A stretch of DNA of 64,000 bases from Sinohyriopsis cumingii (taxonomy: Eukaryota; Mollusca; Bivalvia; Unionida; Unionidae), in the NCBI GenBank assembly GCA_028554795.2, contig CM068830.1:44180837-44244836 (forward strand), read 5' to 3'. The translations under genes and the position numbers were made by a program. Below are positions 35,401 to 47,405 of the stretch, piece after piece. The number at the start of each line of letters is the position of its first letter. The first letter of the stretch is position 1. The notes under the pieces are model-generated. The model saw nothing but the letters and a program-made list of their open reading frames with translations. It made no database searches and was not told the origin of the DNA.

Positions 35401-36471
35401 CAAACCACAGTGATTTGGATCGACGTTATCATTATTAGGTTCAGAGAGACAAGGTTTTTGAATTTACCTATATCGGACATGCGGTACTCTAAGAAGGACA
35501 AACTAAGTTTTATATTGATGTAGGATATCACTAAGCTACTCTTTAACGCCTAAACAGAGAATAATATGTTTATTTAAATCAATCTCTTGGGTTAAATGAT
35601 GGATGATAAAGTGAACATATGCGATTTCGAGTCTCTTTGAAAAAGTCGCTTGCTATAAAATTTATAGCTATTTTTTTTTTAAAGTATGCGAAATACATTT
35701 TGCTGAATTTAAGATATGTTGTGTCCCGGTTAGCGATTAATATATGTAAGGTAGTCTTGCTGTAGGTGAATGGGTAATTAATGCACTAGATTTCATTAAA
35801 AAAAATGAAGCAAAATGAACCAAATATATAGGAAACATAATTAGCATAAATTAGTCTCGAAGATACATTTCGTATATTTAGTGGGCTGCTAAGGGTAAAT
35901 GGCCCCTGGTCGACGATGATGGCCCAAAGTAATTCTGGGGCCCCAAGACCTGTGGCACCAGGATTTTTGCGCCCTAAGACCACTTGTGCCCTGAACAACC
36001 GCCGCATCCTCCTCCCCCCATTAGTACACTACTGCATATATACTCAAGATTTAGTGTCGAAGTAGAAAAAGTTCACAATAACATCGAAATATATATATAT
36101 CATCGCTTCTTTACAACTTTTTGAGACTAATCGTCATGACTAATAACAACTTACTTTGAACTGACAGTGATGGTAGAAATATAAATAATTCGGAAATTTC
36201 AAGGACAGATACAAATGGGCAATCAATTTAATTTCTTGAAAATATTATTAAAAGATTGTAGCCGTGTGAGAGATGGTCTTTTTTTAAAACCATCAAATGT
36301 TCTTTACACATTTTTCAGCTAGTCCGCAACTAATCCATTATCCATCCCCGACAATCAGATATATTTTACAGTTCAGTCAAATAAAGATTTTATGTTACGA
36401 ATAAAAGGAAATTATGAGATTTGATTATATTTAATGACTGCCATAAAGAAAAATAAACTTGTATCCATAGA
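35401..36471. other. unique DNA, no gene seen
   Basis: A GC-rich patch at 35895-36015 (GGGGCCCCAAGACC, GCGCCCTAAGACC) looks like part of a decayed DNA element of the GGGCCC-rich kind but has no clear ends. Nothing else is recognised. Confidence 0.4.
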
Positions 36472-36612
36472 TTTCATCTACCCTGGTATGTTTCCATCTT
36501 CTCTGGCATGCTTTCATCTACCCTGGTATGACTTTCACCTATCCTTGTATGATTTCATCTAACTTAGCATGACTTCATCTACCCTGGTATGATTTCCTCT
36601 TCTGGGGTATGC
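36472..36612. repeat. about 24-bp degenerate minisatellite (6 units)
   Basis: TTTCATCTACCCTGGTATGA is repeated with variants (TTCTCTGGCATGC, CTATCCTTGTATGA). Confidence 0.9.
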
Positions 36613-36935
36613 TAAGTAAGGCTCAATGTTAGAAACGTCTGTATCAGAGAATCGTATATGCTTCACAAAATGATAGAGGATCAAATATTATCGCCGTTTA
36701 TATCAATTTAGATATACCATATATGCTCCCCAATAAGTCGGATAAAACCGATAACTGCATATACTCAAATCTGCCGTCCCTTTTATTTGACTAATTTTAT
36801 TTGACAGATAACCTGTATTGGATTGGTATTTCATTTGACGGAGTGGTGAATTGTTTAGGATATTTCTGATAGGCAACATTTCAAGAGTCAAATACACGTT
36901 TTTATTCCTAACGTTGTGACGTTAGCAAAGCTGAC
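36613..36935. other. unique DNA, no gene seen
   Basis: Nothing is recognised on either strand. Confidence 0.5.
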
Positions 36936-37040
36936 TTTATTCCACGCGTTAAATAGAGTGATTACTGCAAATTTATTCACGCGTTTCGTAGAGTGATTAA
37001 TGCAAATTTATTCCATTGTTTCATAGAGTAATTTACTGCA
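36936..37040. repeat. about 35-bp three-unit tandem repeat
   Basis: TTTATTC-CACGCGTT...TAGAGTGATTACTGCAAA occurs three times with increasing divergence. The first two units carry ACGCGT. Confidence 0.88.
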
Positions 37041-37816
37041 TGTCAAACACACTATTCTTCCGATTATAGAAGCAGGGTTCTGAGAAAGCCATGACTGGAA
37101 GCCGAGACCAATGCTAGATTTTATTTACTTAACTTAAATGGCTGTATTTACATTAGCTAGTGAGTCAAATAAACCCGAACATATTACACATACTAGCAGT
37201 CTGGGGCGTCCGTTGTGTTGACGTCACCAGTCTAAGTGTAATGTTTAAAATATCTTTGTGAAAATCGATATACTAGTATATGACATCCTTACCGGATGAA
37301 CTCAAGAAAAATCCGTTTTGTTACACCTTTGGGCAATTTAGATCGAATTAATTACTATCATAATGAAAACGTCCGAGTACACAATATTTATCATCATCAG
37401 CATCGAAATACTGTAAACAGAAAAAGGGACAAACTACCACAAACTTCATCAATGAAATTGAGACCTACAAACATTTATCTCGAAAACTTCCGACGAGTAC
37501 AAGAATCCTCCATGTATCGTGTTGGTTGTTTTTGACGTCAGCGAGTAATATTTGGTACACTCTGGCTCGAGTTCATTTTTGTCACATACTTAAACTATAT
37601 TTGACATCCATACGGGAATCATTACGCGCTTAAACTAGACTTTGGATTAAACATACGTCACCTAATTAATGTGGACAAGAATGATCCGTCAGGATGCTCG
37701 ATATAGTTGTTTACCGCTGGGAAGCGGTTTCATGTTAATCAGACGATGTTATCCAATCTACGGAGTCGATACTGAACGTTCAGTTCAACGAACGATCACT
37801 TTATTATCCATTTCAG
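37041..37816. other. unique DNA, no gene recognised
   Basis: A 79-codon plus frame (37296-37535) is rich in Asn, Arg and His and is not assigned. Confidence 0.4.
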
Positions 37817-37858
37817 AACTGTCTAGATGGTATACCCGTCCAGTTTACTTTTGCGCAG
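37817..37858 (+). CDS. possible 42-bp internal exon, unassigned
   Basis: A pyrimidine-rich stretch ending ATTTCAG (37810-37816) and a CAG followed by GTAAAT (37856-37862) enclose 42 bp that are open in two of three phases. One phase reads NCLDGIPVQFTFAQ. Both splice signals are good, but such pairs occur by chance and no neighbouring exon is identified. Confidence 0.17.
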
Positions 37859-38566
37859 GTAAATTTATGTCAATGTTATTTACAAATATATTTTATAGCA
37901 GACGATTGTAGGCGAGGAAATTCCTGTACCTTTGGATCATTTTTTGCAAATCAATGCTGGCAATTTTAATGCTAGGTATCATGACGATTTCTGAGGGCTT
38001 GGGGGTTGGAATTTTTTGCAAAATTCTCCATACATATATTGTGCAAACTACTAAAAGTGCATCAGTTTTAACCAAAATGCATTACACAAAATTAACTAGG
38101 ACGAATTTCGGCGTCTACCATCATCTGCTGTAAATTGTTCTTAAAGCTTAAAGTCTGCCGTAAATTGTTCTTATAGCTGAAACTATCATTCCTTTACCTG
38201 CTCAAATTTCGTGCTGCGAAGGTTCATACTTATCATTTTTAATTTGGTAACGTTTATCTGTTTGTTAATCTGGATTGGTTGTTCTTGTTAAATAGTGAAG
38301 ATACGGTGGTACGTACCGCTACGAATCCACCAGGGAGGATTCGTTTAAAAAGAATAAACCTACTGCATCACTTAGCTTGCGTAGAGTTTCGAGCGTGGAT
38401 GCTCAAATTTGAATGAACTTGAGAAACGTAAACGTCACGAGTGGAAAATATATAACCTAATGGGGACTATGCGACAATGGGCAGGATGTAGTTACGGACA
38501 AAGCCAGACTGCGGTTAGATGGAGGTGTATAAGTGAATCGTGGGCGAAGAAAGAGACCTTGAACAC
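37859..38566. other. unique DNA, no gene seen
   Basis: Nothing is recognised apart from a short repeated phrase (TCTGCTGTAAATTGTTCTTA near 38125 and CTGCCGTAAATTGTTCTTAT near 38156). Confidence 0.45.
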
Positions 38567-38645
38567 TGTTTATGTGTTACAATCTGTCTGGAGGTGTCTG
38601 CGTGTGTGTGTGATTACAGTGAACGGCCGTGTTTAATCTCCTTCA
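38567..38645. repeat. dispersed repeat, copy 1
   Basis: TGTTTATGTGTTACAATCTG through GAACGGCCGTGTTTAATCTC resembles 39361-39441 at about 70-75 percent by eye, same orientation. The family is unknown. Confidence 0.6.
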
Positions 38646-39360
38646 CCCAAATGGTATGCCGAGCCTGGTCTTTGGTCAAATTTTCTAAAACTCCTGTATA
38701 TGTTATCATAAGCTGGTAAACAATGTCTTTAAATTGACTTTAACCACAATGTAGGCGTAGATTATATCCCGGATAATATGTAAGCGAATGAATAAATGAA
38801 CTTAAAGGAGAGAAAAAATCATTTGAAAAATATGGACTCTGAAGAGATGATGATTTTTAAGGAGGCGTAATGGTGCTCCATCTGTCTTCGATTTAAGTCG
38901 CTTGGTTGCAGTCGCTTGGTTGCAGTGTTATTCAACAGTGTGTCAATACGATTAATTTTCTTTCCGGTTGCGATTGTGGGAAACTGCAGTTAGCTTAATG
39001 TCACTAAAAGTATTGACAGGGAAGAGAAGTGTCCAGCTACTAGACTCCTGGCCAACTTCTTACTTATTCAACCAGTGCTGTACAATTGACCCTTCTTTGG
39101 TTTATCCAACATACTGAGTGCTGCAAAATATGTACATGGGAGAGATATAAAGAGGATACAATTATATATATATTACCAGCACCTTATTTCAGATCAAGCC
39201 TTGTTCCCACCCACCACACCCCGCCCCTTTACAAATCAGCATCACACAATATGTTTATACCGACAATGAATCTCTTGTACTAATGACCTCTTGTCACGAA
39301 CAGCAGCCTTCTCGACTTTATTTGACAAAACTGTGAAATATATATGGGGTGCGGGATGGG
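38646..39360. other. unique DNA, no gene seen
   Basis: Contains a doubled phrase CGCTTGGTTGCAGT at about 38902-38927. Otherwise nothing is recognised. Confidence 0.45.
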
Positions 39361-39441
39361 TGTCTATACGTCACAATTTATTTGGAGGGGTACGGGTGTG
39401 TGGGTCGATCACTGCGAACGGTCGTATTAATCTCCTTCAAA
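39361..39441. repeat. dispersed repeat, copy 2
   Basis: TGTCTATACGTCACAATTTA through GAACGGTCGTATTAATCTCC parallels 38567-38645. An 80-bp shared block with no tandem structure suggests two fragments of one interspersed repeat. Confidence 0.6.
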
Positions 39442-39949
39442 TTGCTGGCAAGCTTAAACGGCGTCGCTGTTAAAATGACTATTCACGAGGATAAAACGCG
39501 TGATAATTCAGCAACAAAAAGCACGTCTGCAAGTTGTGCGCATCATTATTGAATTTCCTCATGGTTACAACATAGGCGTCTGCGTTATCGCCACATTTCC
39601 TGACCGAATATCTTAGGGATCAATGGACAGGAAAATACGTTACCGACGTCTTCAGCCTCATTCTATGTCAAGCGCCATAATGCGTTAATGAAAGAATGGT
39701 TGTGCATACCTATGGAGTTCCCGAACTGCTCGGTAGCATCAATGACGGCTGGATGGCGGATGGTGATCAATGGCAAATCAAGCGCTCAATCGACACTGAT
39801 ACGCAGACCTTGCTCAGGGGCCCATCCGTGATTGGATAAAACGTCACCCACCCACTGGAACCCGAAATGTCTTTTGGCCACAACTAGCTAGGATAATTAG
39901 CACAATTGAGAGATATCCCATTAATGCTTTTCCAGGTCATGTGACTATG
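39442..39949. other. unique DNA upstream of the candidate exon
   Basis: More GC-rich than its surroundings. No frame or repeat is recognised. Confidence 0.45.
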
Positions 39950-39957
39950 TGACGTCA
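39950..39957. promoter_or_regulatory. CRE-like TGACGTCA, 93 bp upstream of a candidate first exon
   Basis: A perfect 8-bp CREB/ATF consensus palindrome. Its position just before the ATG at 40051 makes a promoter role conceivable. A given 8-mer is expected by chance about once or twice in this much sequence on both strands. Confidence 0.2.
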
Positions 39958-40050
39958 GAGACGGGACAGCTGAAGCAATGGCTGGTTAGCCTTTTTGTGA
40001 AAATTTCTTGCCTGAATTTAGTTTATTTGGAAATAAACATATTTTGACGT

Positions 40051-40212
40051 ATGGACCGACATTTTCATCCCTTAGAAATTCAGCCATACCAGTTTGTGCC
40101 GTTGTTAAACGAACTTTTTGATTTTGACAGCTCTGATAATGGTAGATCGGATGAGAACTCGGATGTGAAAGACGATATCAACGTGAACATGCTTATGAAC
40201 AGGAGCTGGTAG
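40051..40212 (+). CDS. possible first coding exon of a multigene-family protein (P2X7-ballast-domain-like leader)
   Basis: An ATG opens 53 codons ending at TAG 40210-40212, or, if spliced, at the donor GTAGTT just after AGCTG (about 40207). The peptide has IQPYQFVP near residues 10-17, then a strongly acidic Ser/Asp/Glu stretch (DFDSSDNGRSDENSDVKDD), then MNRSW at the end. From memory, many invertebrate proteins annotated as P2X purinoceptor 7-like start with an I-x-P-Y-x-F-x-P motif and an acidic linker before a W-C-x-C-G-x-C zinc-binding region. The frame stops exactly where that Trp would be, consistent with an exon boundary or a pseudogene. I did not find the Cys-rich part downstream. It is too short to be sure of. 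Confidence 0.38.
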   Translation: MDRHFHPLEIQPYQFVPLLNELFDFDSSDNGRSDENSDVKDDINVNMLMNRSW

Positions 40213-40839
40213 TTACCGAGTTTTGTATCTTTTACAATTTATATTCCAAAAGTAAAAGTTCAGTTTATTTTTAGTTCCACGTGGCATGAGTTGCGGGGTG
40301 GTGAATGTATACAGTAGTAGGTCGGATATTTATTACTGCTGCTAATATGCATGCAGGCGATCTTATTCAGTGTTAGTTTTGGACAAAATCTAAGTCAGCG
40401 TGCAAAAGTTTGCTTTAAAAATGTTTTTGCGTCTCTGTGCAGAGACGTGTGATATACATGTGTGCATGCATATTTTCTTTTTGTTTTTGACTGAGAAGTA
40501 GTATTCGTCATTTGCGATATAGAGTGCATGTCATGCACCCTATTGAGTCCTCAAACAATGGCATCCTTTTCTCCATTATATAGCCTCGTGCTTATACAAT
40601 AAAACTCGCTAAAGATAGCACCAACACTTCTACCAAAACAAGTCGTCTTTCATTGTTTTGAGGTCACTCAAAAGGCAAGTATTTGGAGCCAGGCATTATT
40701 ATAAAAATCTGGTATTAAATAAAAGTCATCCTCATAAATTAGGACATTCCTATTACCTATTACTGTTATACCGCCATTGTATTAAACCCTTTAATACAGT
40801 CATTCTTTCTTCTATTACTTCTTTCATATATTTGTGTGG
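40213..40839. other. unique DNA after the candidate exon
   Basis: CGTCTCTGTGCAGAGACG at 40430-40447 is an 8-bp-arm hairpin. No continuation exon with a W-C-x-C-G pattern is found. Confidence 0.4.
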
Positions 40840-41194
40840 TTCCTGTTAGCGTGTGATGTGTGTGTGTGATTTGGATTTTTAACATAGCTTTAAAAGTTTT
40901 CATTCATATATCGCTACGATGTTTGCAGTCTGGCAGTTTATAGTGATGTCTAGCAATGTGGCATCATGCCGCAGGCATGTAGCATGATGTCCCACCCAGT
41001 CACATTATTCTGACACCAGGACCACCAGTCCGCCCAACACTAAACTCTTAATGCTGAGCGCTAAGCGAGGCATATGTTAGTACCATTTGTATAAGTCTTT
41101 GGTATGACTCGACTGGGGTTCGAACCCGCGACATCCCACATCCGAGGCGAACGCACTGACCACTCGGTCACCGGAGAGGTATTCCTGTTAGCGT
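40840..41194 (-). mobile_element. SINE family 1, full length with 13-bp TSD
   Basis: TTCCTGTTAGCGT at 40840-40852 recurs exactly at 41182-41194. Between them lies a complete minus-strand element: head with GGTTCGAACCCC, body, GTTAAAAATCCAAATCA and a short (CA)n tail of about 14 bp. Exact direct repeats show target-primed retrotransposition. Confidence 0.97.
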
Positions 41195-43123
41195 ATGCCT
41201 ACTGGGAAGGAGAGTATCCATTGTCAGGAAGTGGATCCTGTGGAAATCTAAATTTTTGTGGAGTACAAAGGCTGCATGAGCAGACTGTGTATTTGACAGT
41301 GCACAAATCGTCACTCTTTGGAGGTTTATTAGTGAAATTTGCAAGGATGGAGAAACGCCGATAACAAACCAATTTATTAGTATGAAACATTTATTGTACA
41401 AGGAACCAAAAACATTATTACAGGAGGTAACCACAATGCTAACCTGTCCTGTGGTGCACAGTCACGGGTATTAAATAACAGCAATATAAAAAAAAACAAA
41501 AATGATTGTCAACCATCAATTAATCAAAGATGTTGAAAAATTTCAGGGTATATGTATTACGAATGTACATGTGTGCACTTACAAAATACTGTTGAACTTC
41601 TCAGTCACGTATGTTGTACAGATATTTGATATGTACACATTCTGTGTAGTGCATATGCAGTTGCAAAGAAGAGTTAATTGGAACGTTATCCCAATCCAGT
41701 CCTGTATTGCAACAGTATTAAGTAAATCAGTTCCCATCACGTCTACTGTAATTACTTTTTATACTGATATATAATACTATTTGAGACTAGTGCATCACAA
41801 AGGAAATCAGAAGAAATGAATTCCTGACCCTTTTACAGTTTTGTTAGATCAGATATATGCAGCACAGTGTGTTGGCACTTGTTTCCTTTAAAAACTAGCA
41901 CACATCAAGCATCAACTTCCTTCATGACCAGCCACACGCTGTTGTCAGTATCCCGCCTCTGACATCACACGAGTCCGGTTTCCGAAGATAACTAAAAGTA
42001 TGCATACGAAGCGGGCACTATCTATCTATTATTGAATTATCGAGGTGTGCGCACATTAAGCGGGCACGATTATTTTGACCGGTTTTATGGAAAACTACAG
42101 GGTGCTTGACGATCGGAATTTCAGCAAAGTTAAACAGATCCTTGGACATTTTAAATACTATGGTAAATAGAAAAAAAAGTAAAAACATTGGAAAAAAACC
42201 TTTAATGTTTATTAAAAGCCTTTATTAACGACATATCATGAGCTTTAATACTATTGTGCGAAGTGATTTACGATTTTTTGAATCGCTCCACAGCATGCTT
42301 TCATGCGTAATATATTTAATTAGGCCAGATATAGACTGTGTTGTTAACAAAGTCTCGATCGAGAAGGCTAAATCTGTACCATTGACGTCATAGAAGCCTG
42401 CAAGCGGAAAACATCGACGTTTTGTTCGTGACAATAGGATGTTAAGTACCAGTCATTAGTAGAAGATGTTTCGTCGTCGTCGGCATAAAACAATTGTGTG
42501 AAGCTGATTTTTGATGGGCGGGGGTGGGGAATAGGAACAAATACATATGAAAAAGTCGTTTGAAATGTATTTTTTGTGTCCTCTTTGTCTCATCAATTGT
42601 ATGATATGCGGTTTTCAGTAAGAAGGAGGAACTTAAGAGCCAAACGTATAATATTGTACAGATCTGATTCGAAAACAAAGAAGATGGACAGAAGTCCAGT
42701 AGCAGAACATTTCTCTTTCCCTGACCATGCTATTACTGACATTATGCTAACTTAACTGGAGTTCTGAAATCAAGAGATAAAAGGAATCCACACACAGGAC
42801 ACTGAAACCAAGTGGCTTCAATAAAGAAGAATCCAATTGAAGACTATTTATTTGTAATAAAGCTCAGGAAATCCAGACAATAGTGTTGGGTTTCTTTGTT
42901 GATTATTATCTGTTTTTGTTGTTATTTCCTTACTTTTCAGATAAACCCCATAGTAGCAGCTGTAGAAAATAGCTATACAAATCCTTAAGAAATTTCTCCA
43001 AAACAAATTTTAAACCTTCTTTGAACGTGTATTTACAAATAAAAACATGCATTTGTTTCATTTAAAAGGCAATTGAGAATCGTCGGCTCAAAACCTTTGT
43101 GACAACTCAGTGATAAGTATGCA

Positions 43124-43124
<1 letters not shown>
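41195..43124. other. unique DNA, no gene seen
   Basis: Frames of 60-90 codons on both strands have no recognisable domain. The phrase AGCGGGCAC occurs twice near 42010 and 42059. No larger repeat. Confidence 0.45.

Positions 43125-43158
<34 letters not shown>
43125..43158. repeat. (GT)n microsatellite, 34 bp
   Basis: Pure GT tract whose neighbours do not match the SINE 3' end, so it is not obviously a SINE tail. Confidence 0.95.
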
Positions 43159-43160
<2 letters not shown>

Positions 43161-44811
43161 GTGATGTGTGCGTCATAAAAAATATCTTCTATCTCTTTAA
43201 ATTGTATGATTTTCAAAGCAAGTACACCACAACCTATTTTGTAACAACAAAACTCCATAATTATGTAAAAAAAAAAAAAAAAAAGGAAAATTTGAACGAT
43301 TGCTTAAGCTTGTTTCCATAAATTAATGTTGCAAAGTAATTAATCACGAACGAAAAAGAGGAAATTTGCGACAATGTTATCAGGGATTAAAACAAAAAAT
43401 AATGTTGTCATCAAGGATAAATCAAGTTTTTTTTTTTTTAAAAAAAAAAAACCCACAAAATTAACGTATTTTATTACTGCCCGTATACAGCTAATGGCGA
43501 ATGACATTTATACGGGTAATACATTTAAAGCAATACCGAAAGTATGGTTCCTTGGGATGAAGAAGCGAATCTCATACAGCTTTGTTCTGCTGTGCAGGTG
43601 GTGGTTGAAGTATCCATTTCAGGTCTAACGAGTGTCAATAGATTCAGGAAAACAATATTGCCTTCTGAATGTTTCATTTCTGGAAGACACATATCTCTAT
43701 ACAAGACAGATGACAACACCGATGGAAAGTGAGCAATTGGCAATGACGGTAATCAAGAATTTATTGATTTATTCAAATCTGACCGACAATCGTCCAATTT
43801 AACAGAATGTGGCAAGTGGCAAAATTCATGCCTTTAAACAAGCTTTAGTACCATCAAATTCTTTGTGAATAGTTAAAACAAATAACTATTTCTCCTCTAG
43901 TGCAATATAAACACACAATGCTGTCGGGCATTTATGCGCCCCAAACGTTTCCGTCTCCAATATTGAAGCAAAACGTACACTGAATTCGACCGATTGGAAA
44001 AAGTAAAATACTGCAATGCTTCCCATTTGAAAAGAGGCAATTGTCACTAGAACATTCTGTTAAAAAAATATTAATTTTGGACACAATGGATACCACCACC
44101 GTGTTTTCGACTCGCGATATGTCGGCCTATTCTGCGCACAGCTTTGAAAAGATGTAATGTCTATCCATCGGGCCATAGAAATGAAATACATTACTTTGGA
44201 CTGTTTCTGTCAGCAGTTCAGTCGAGTAATTAGATGAGGTTTATAGCAAAATTTACAAAATTCAACGTAACAATGCCAATAAAAGGCAATATATATTAAA
44301 CAAACTAAACCGATCTTGTAAAAAATTAGTTAAGTTCAACATTTTATAAAAAAAATAAGCTATTATGTGGAAGAGGGACAACAATGAATTAGAATATGAT
44401 GAAATGTGTTTACAACGTCTTGTTTATGGGGAAAATTACTAAAGAAATTAGAAACAGACTATACGCCGCGAATTTCTTGAGAATTTATGTTCTAGCGGAA
44501 AGTTGACACGTTGGGTAGCAAACGATTTTGTACGTATGGGACAACTTGTAAAATTGGAAACTTGGATTAAAATGCAGTATTGTTTTAAGATATACATTAC
44601 GATCGTTCTTTCTTGATACAAAATGGATTTTTGAACCAAAATATCACGTGATCTAATGTTAACAGAAATGACGTATCGTTGCGCAGAATTACCCAATGCA
44701 CAGAACTGGCCGACATGGTGGTATATATGTATATGTGTGTCTGTCTGTCTGACTACACTTTTTCAAAAGTAAAGACTATTGTTACGACTCTGCGCATACG
44801 CGCGTGTTCGT
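43159..44811. other. unique AT-rich DNA, no gene seen
   Basis: Contains an A-run at about 43267-43284 and a paired T-run/A-run at 43427-43451. Overlapping short frames at 43374-43743 on both strands are not assigned. Confidence 0.45.
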
Positions 44812-44912
44812 AATTTCGATTTTTAACGTAGCTTTAACAATTTTAATCATATCGATACCATGTCTGTAGTGTGTCAGTTTATAGTAATGTATAGCACTGG
44901 GTCATGATATTG
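44812..44912 (-). mobile_element. SINE family 1, 3' fragment
   Basis: AATTTCGATTTTTAACGTAG through GTGTCAGTTTATAGTAATG to CACTGGGTCATGATAT matches the 3' body read on the minus strand. The rest of the element and the CA tail are missing. Confidence 0.85.
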
Positions 44913-45179
44913 CTTGCACGTGCACGACACGTGTACCCAATATTATTATAGTGTATTAGGAACTACCTTGTAAACACATGGCACTAGACGCTTTAGGTAT
45001 TGGTTGGTTATATTTGTTGCTGAATGAACTAAAGCAGCTGTTTTGTGGATTGCCACACACCAGCTGTTTTGCAATATTCTGCGTTAAATTTTATGATACA
45101 ATGTTTCGGATTTATGTTAGAGATAGACGACATACAGGTCACAACATTGAAGGGGTCTCTACAAATAGCATGCATGTGA
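44913..45179. other. unique DNA, no gene seen
   Basis: A 73-codon plus frame (44978-45199) has no domain and runs into the MITE below. Confidence 0.45.
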
Positions 45180-45651
45180 CTAGTCCCAGTTCCACCTGAC
45201 CCTTGCCACCCCATATTTGATATTTGGGCATTTATGTAGGGTGTTAGGTCAGAATCCACTGCCTATCGAAAAGTTGGAAATTCGCTGACCTCTGGTGTCA
45301 CTGATGTGTAGGTTGCCAAATTTGTGTAGTCATGTGATTAGGAGCGCATATGGGGAGATCCAGGTCACATTTCAGCAACGATGTAGTCTCGTCTCGTCTG
45401 TCAGCGGATTAAAAAAAAACGAATGTTATACTAGCAATTTCAGAGAAAACAAATCATATTCCTATTAATTTCATGCAGGCATATATCGATGAAAGGTAGT
45501 TAAAATTTGCTAGGCCGGCTAGTAAGCGACTACCCTATGCCGACACAAAATATTATCGGCGAATTCCAACTTTTCGATAGCCAGTAGACTCTGATTAATG
45601 TCCAAATCTAAAAGAAATGGGATGGCAAGGGTCACAGGAAACTCCGACTAG
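45180..45651. mobile_element. 472-bp MITE with about 100-bp terminal inverted repeats
   Basis: The left end (CTAGTCCCAGTTCCACCTGA, CCCTTGCCACCCCAT, CTATCGAAAAGTTGGAAATT, to about 45287) is the diverged reverse complement of the right end (about 45555-45651: GAATTCCAACTTTTCGATAG, ATGGGATGGCAAGGGTCACA, GACTAG). The interior has no frame. CTAG may be the outermost base block or a 4-bp target site. It is related to the arms at 19550 and 21868. Confidence 0.85.
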
Positions 45652-46228
45652 CAAGTAACAAGGCATAAACGCCTCTTCTTCAGCTGGTAATAAGAATTGC
45701 CAAAAAGTATACTTACACTTTTACATCCTGAATTTCCTCAAAATACACTTCCTTGGGTCTGTAAATCCGAATTACATGAGCTATGTCATGGGTTCTACAC
45801 ACTGCAAAACTGTACTGTAATTTCGACTAGGTTTCCAACTGCAATACATTTCTTCCTACTGCACTCAAAATGAAATGAACATGCTATTCCATAACGTATT
45901 TTTGATAATTACAATTGAAAGACTTCATATTGTTCCCTCATTATGATTCCAAACATTCAATGACAGAACAGAAACACACGTGCAGTTAAGTCAAGACACG
46001 TTTCTCCCTGCTCAAAATGCCAATTCTTTTTGAAACTGGTGCCGAGCGATTCAAAGGTCGCTGGGCGATGCTATGTGCGCATTAATATTGGTATTGTGTA
46101 TTGAAAAATCTACAGTTACGTCTTTATTTTGCAATACACCATACATTCAGTTACTTTGTTTCTTGTAGTGTATTTAAAAGAATAATTGAGCCTTAGGTAA
46201 AATAAGAAAATGAGTATATAATACAAAA
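45652..46228. other. unique DNA, no gene seen
   Basis: No frame or repeat is recognised. Confidence 0.5.
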
Positions 46229-46350
46229 GTTACCGCATTTGTATGGGCAAAATATGAACTCGTTTTCTGGGATGAATACGGGCACTCACAAGGTTGTGCA
46301 GTATTAATCCGAAAAAACTCGTTCATATTTTCGCATGCAAATGCAGTAAC
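46229..46350. mobile_element. 122-bp hairpin MITE
   Basis: GTTACCGCATTTGTATGGGC and AAAATATGAACTCGTTTT on the left are mirrored by AAAACTCGTTCATATTTTCG and CATGCAAATGCAGTAAC on the right. Pairing continues inward (GCACTCACAAGGTTGTGC) almost to the centre, so the whole element is one long imperfect hairpin starting and ending with GTTAC/GTAAC. Confidence 0.88.
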
Positions 46351-46724
46351 CTATAACAACGGTAACTATGCAGCTTATTCTGTATGCATCGTACACTAAT
46401 GATACGAAGATTTCGAGAATTTATCAAATTCTGCATCTTCATACTTATTTAACTGTAATCTTGCTCTCCGATGTAAGGCAATGTTTATCGAGGAATGTTG
46501 CCTCCACTACCGGCTATGTATACGTGTTGGAACTGAATTGTTGATGACATTTCAACATGTGTGTTTGATATATCACCAGTGTCTCATTGCCTTGAACAGC
46601 TGTTGCGGCCTGAGGCACCAAACAGTGCAAAAGCTATAATAGAGAACCGGTCCCTCTAACATATATCGTTTAATACCAATTCTGTTCATGTATTTAGTGC
46701 TATTATTCCTTCAGCTCATGTATG
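46351..46724. other. unique DNA, no gene seen
   Basis: Nothing is recognised before the tetranucleotide tracts. Confidence 0.5.

Positions 46725-47405
<681 letters not shown>

Noticed and set aside
35895..36015. hAT-like element
   Set aside because: Only scattered GGGCCC-type words, with no termini or target site duplication.
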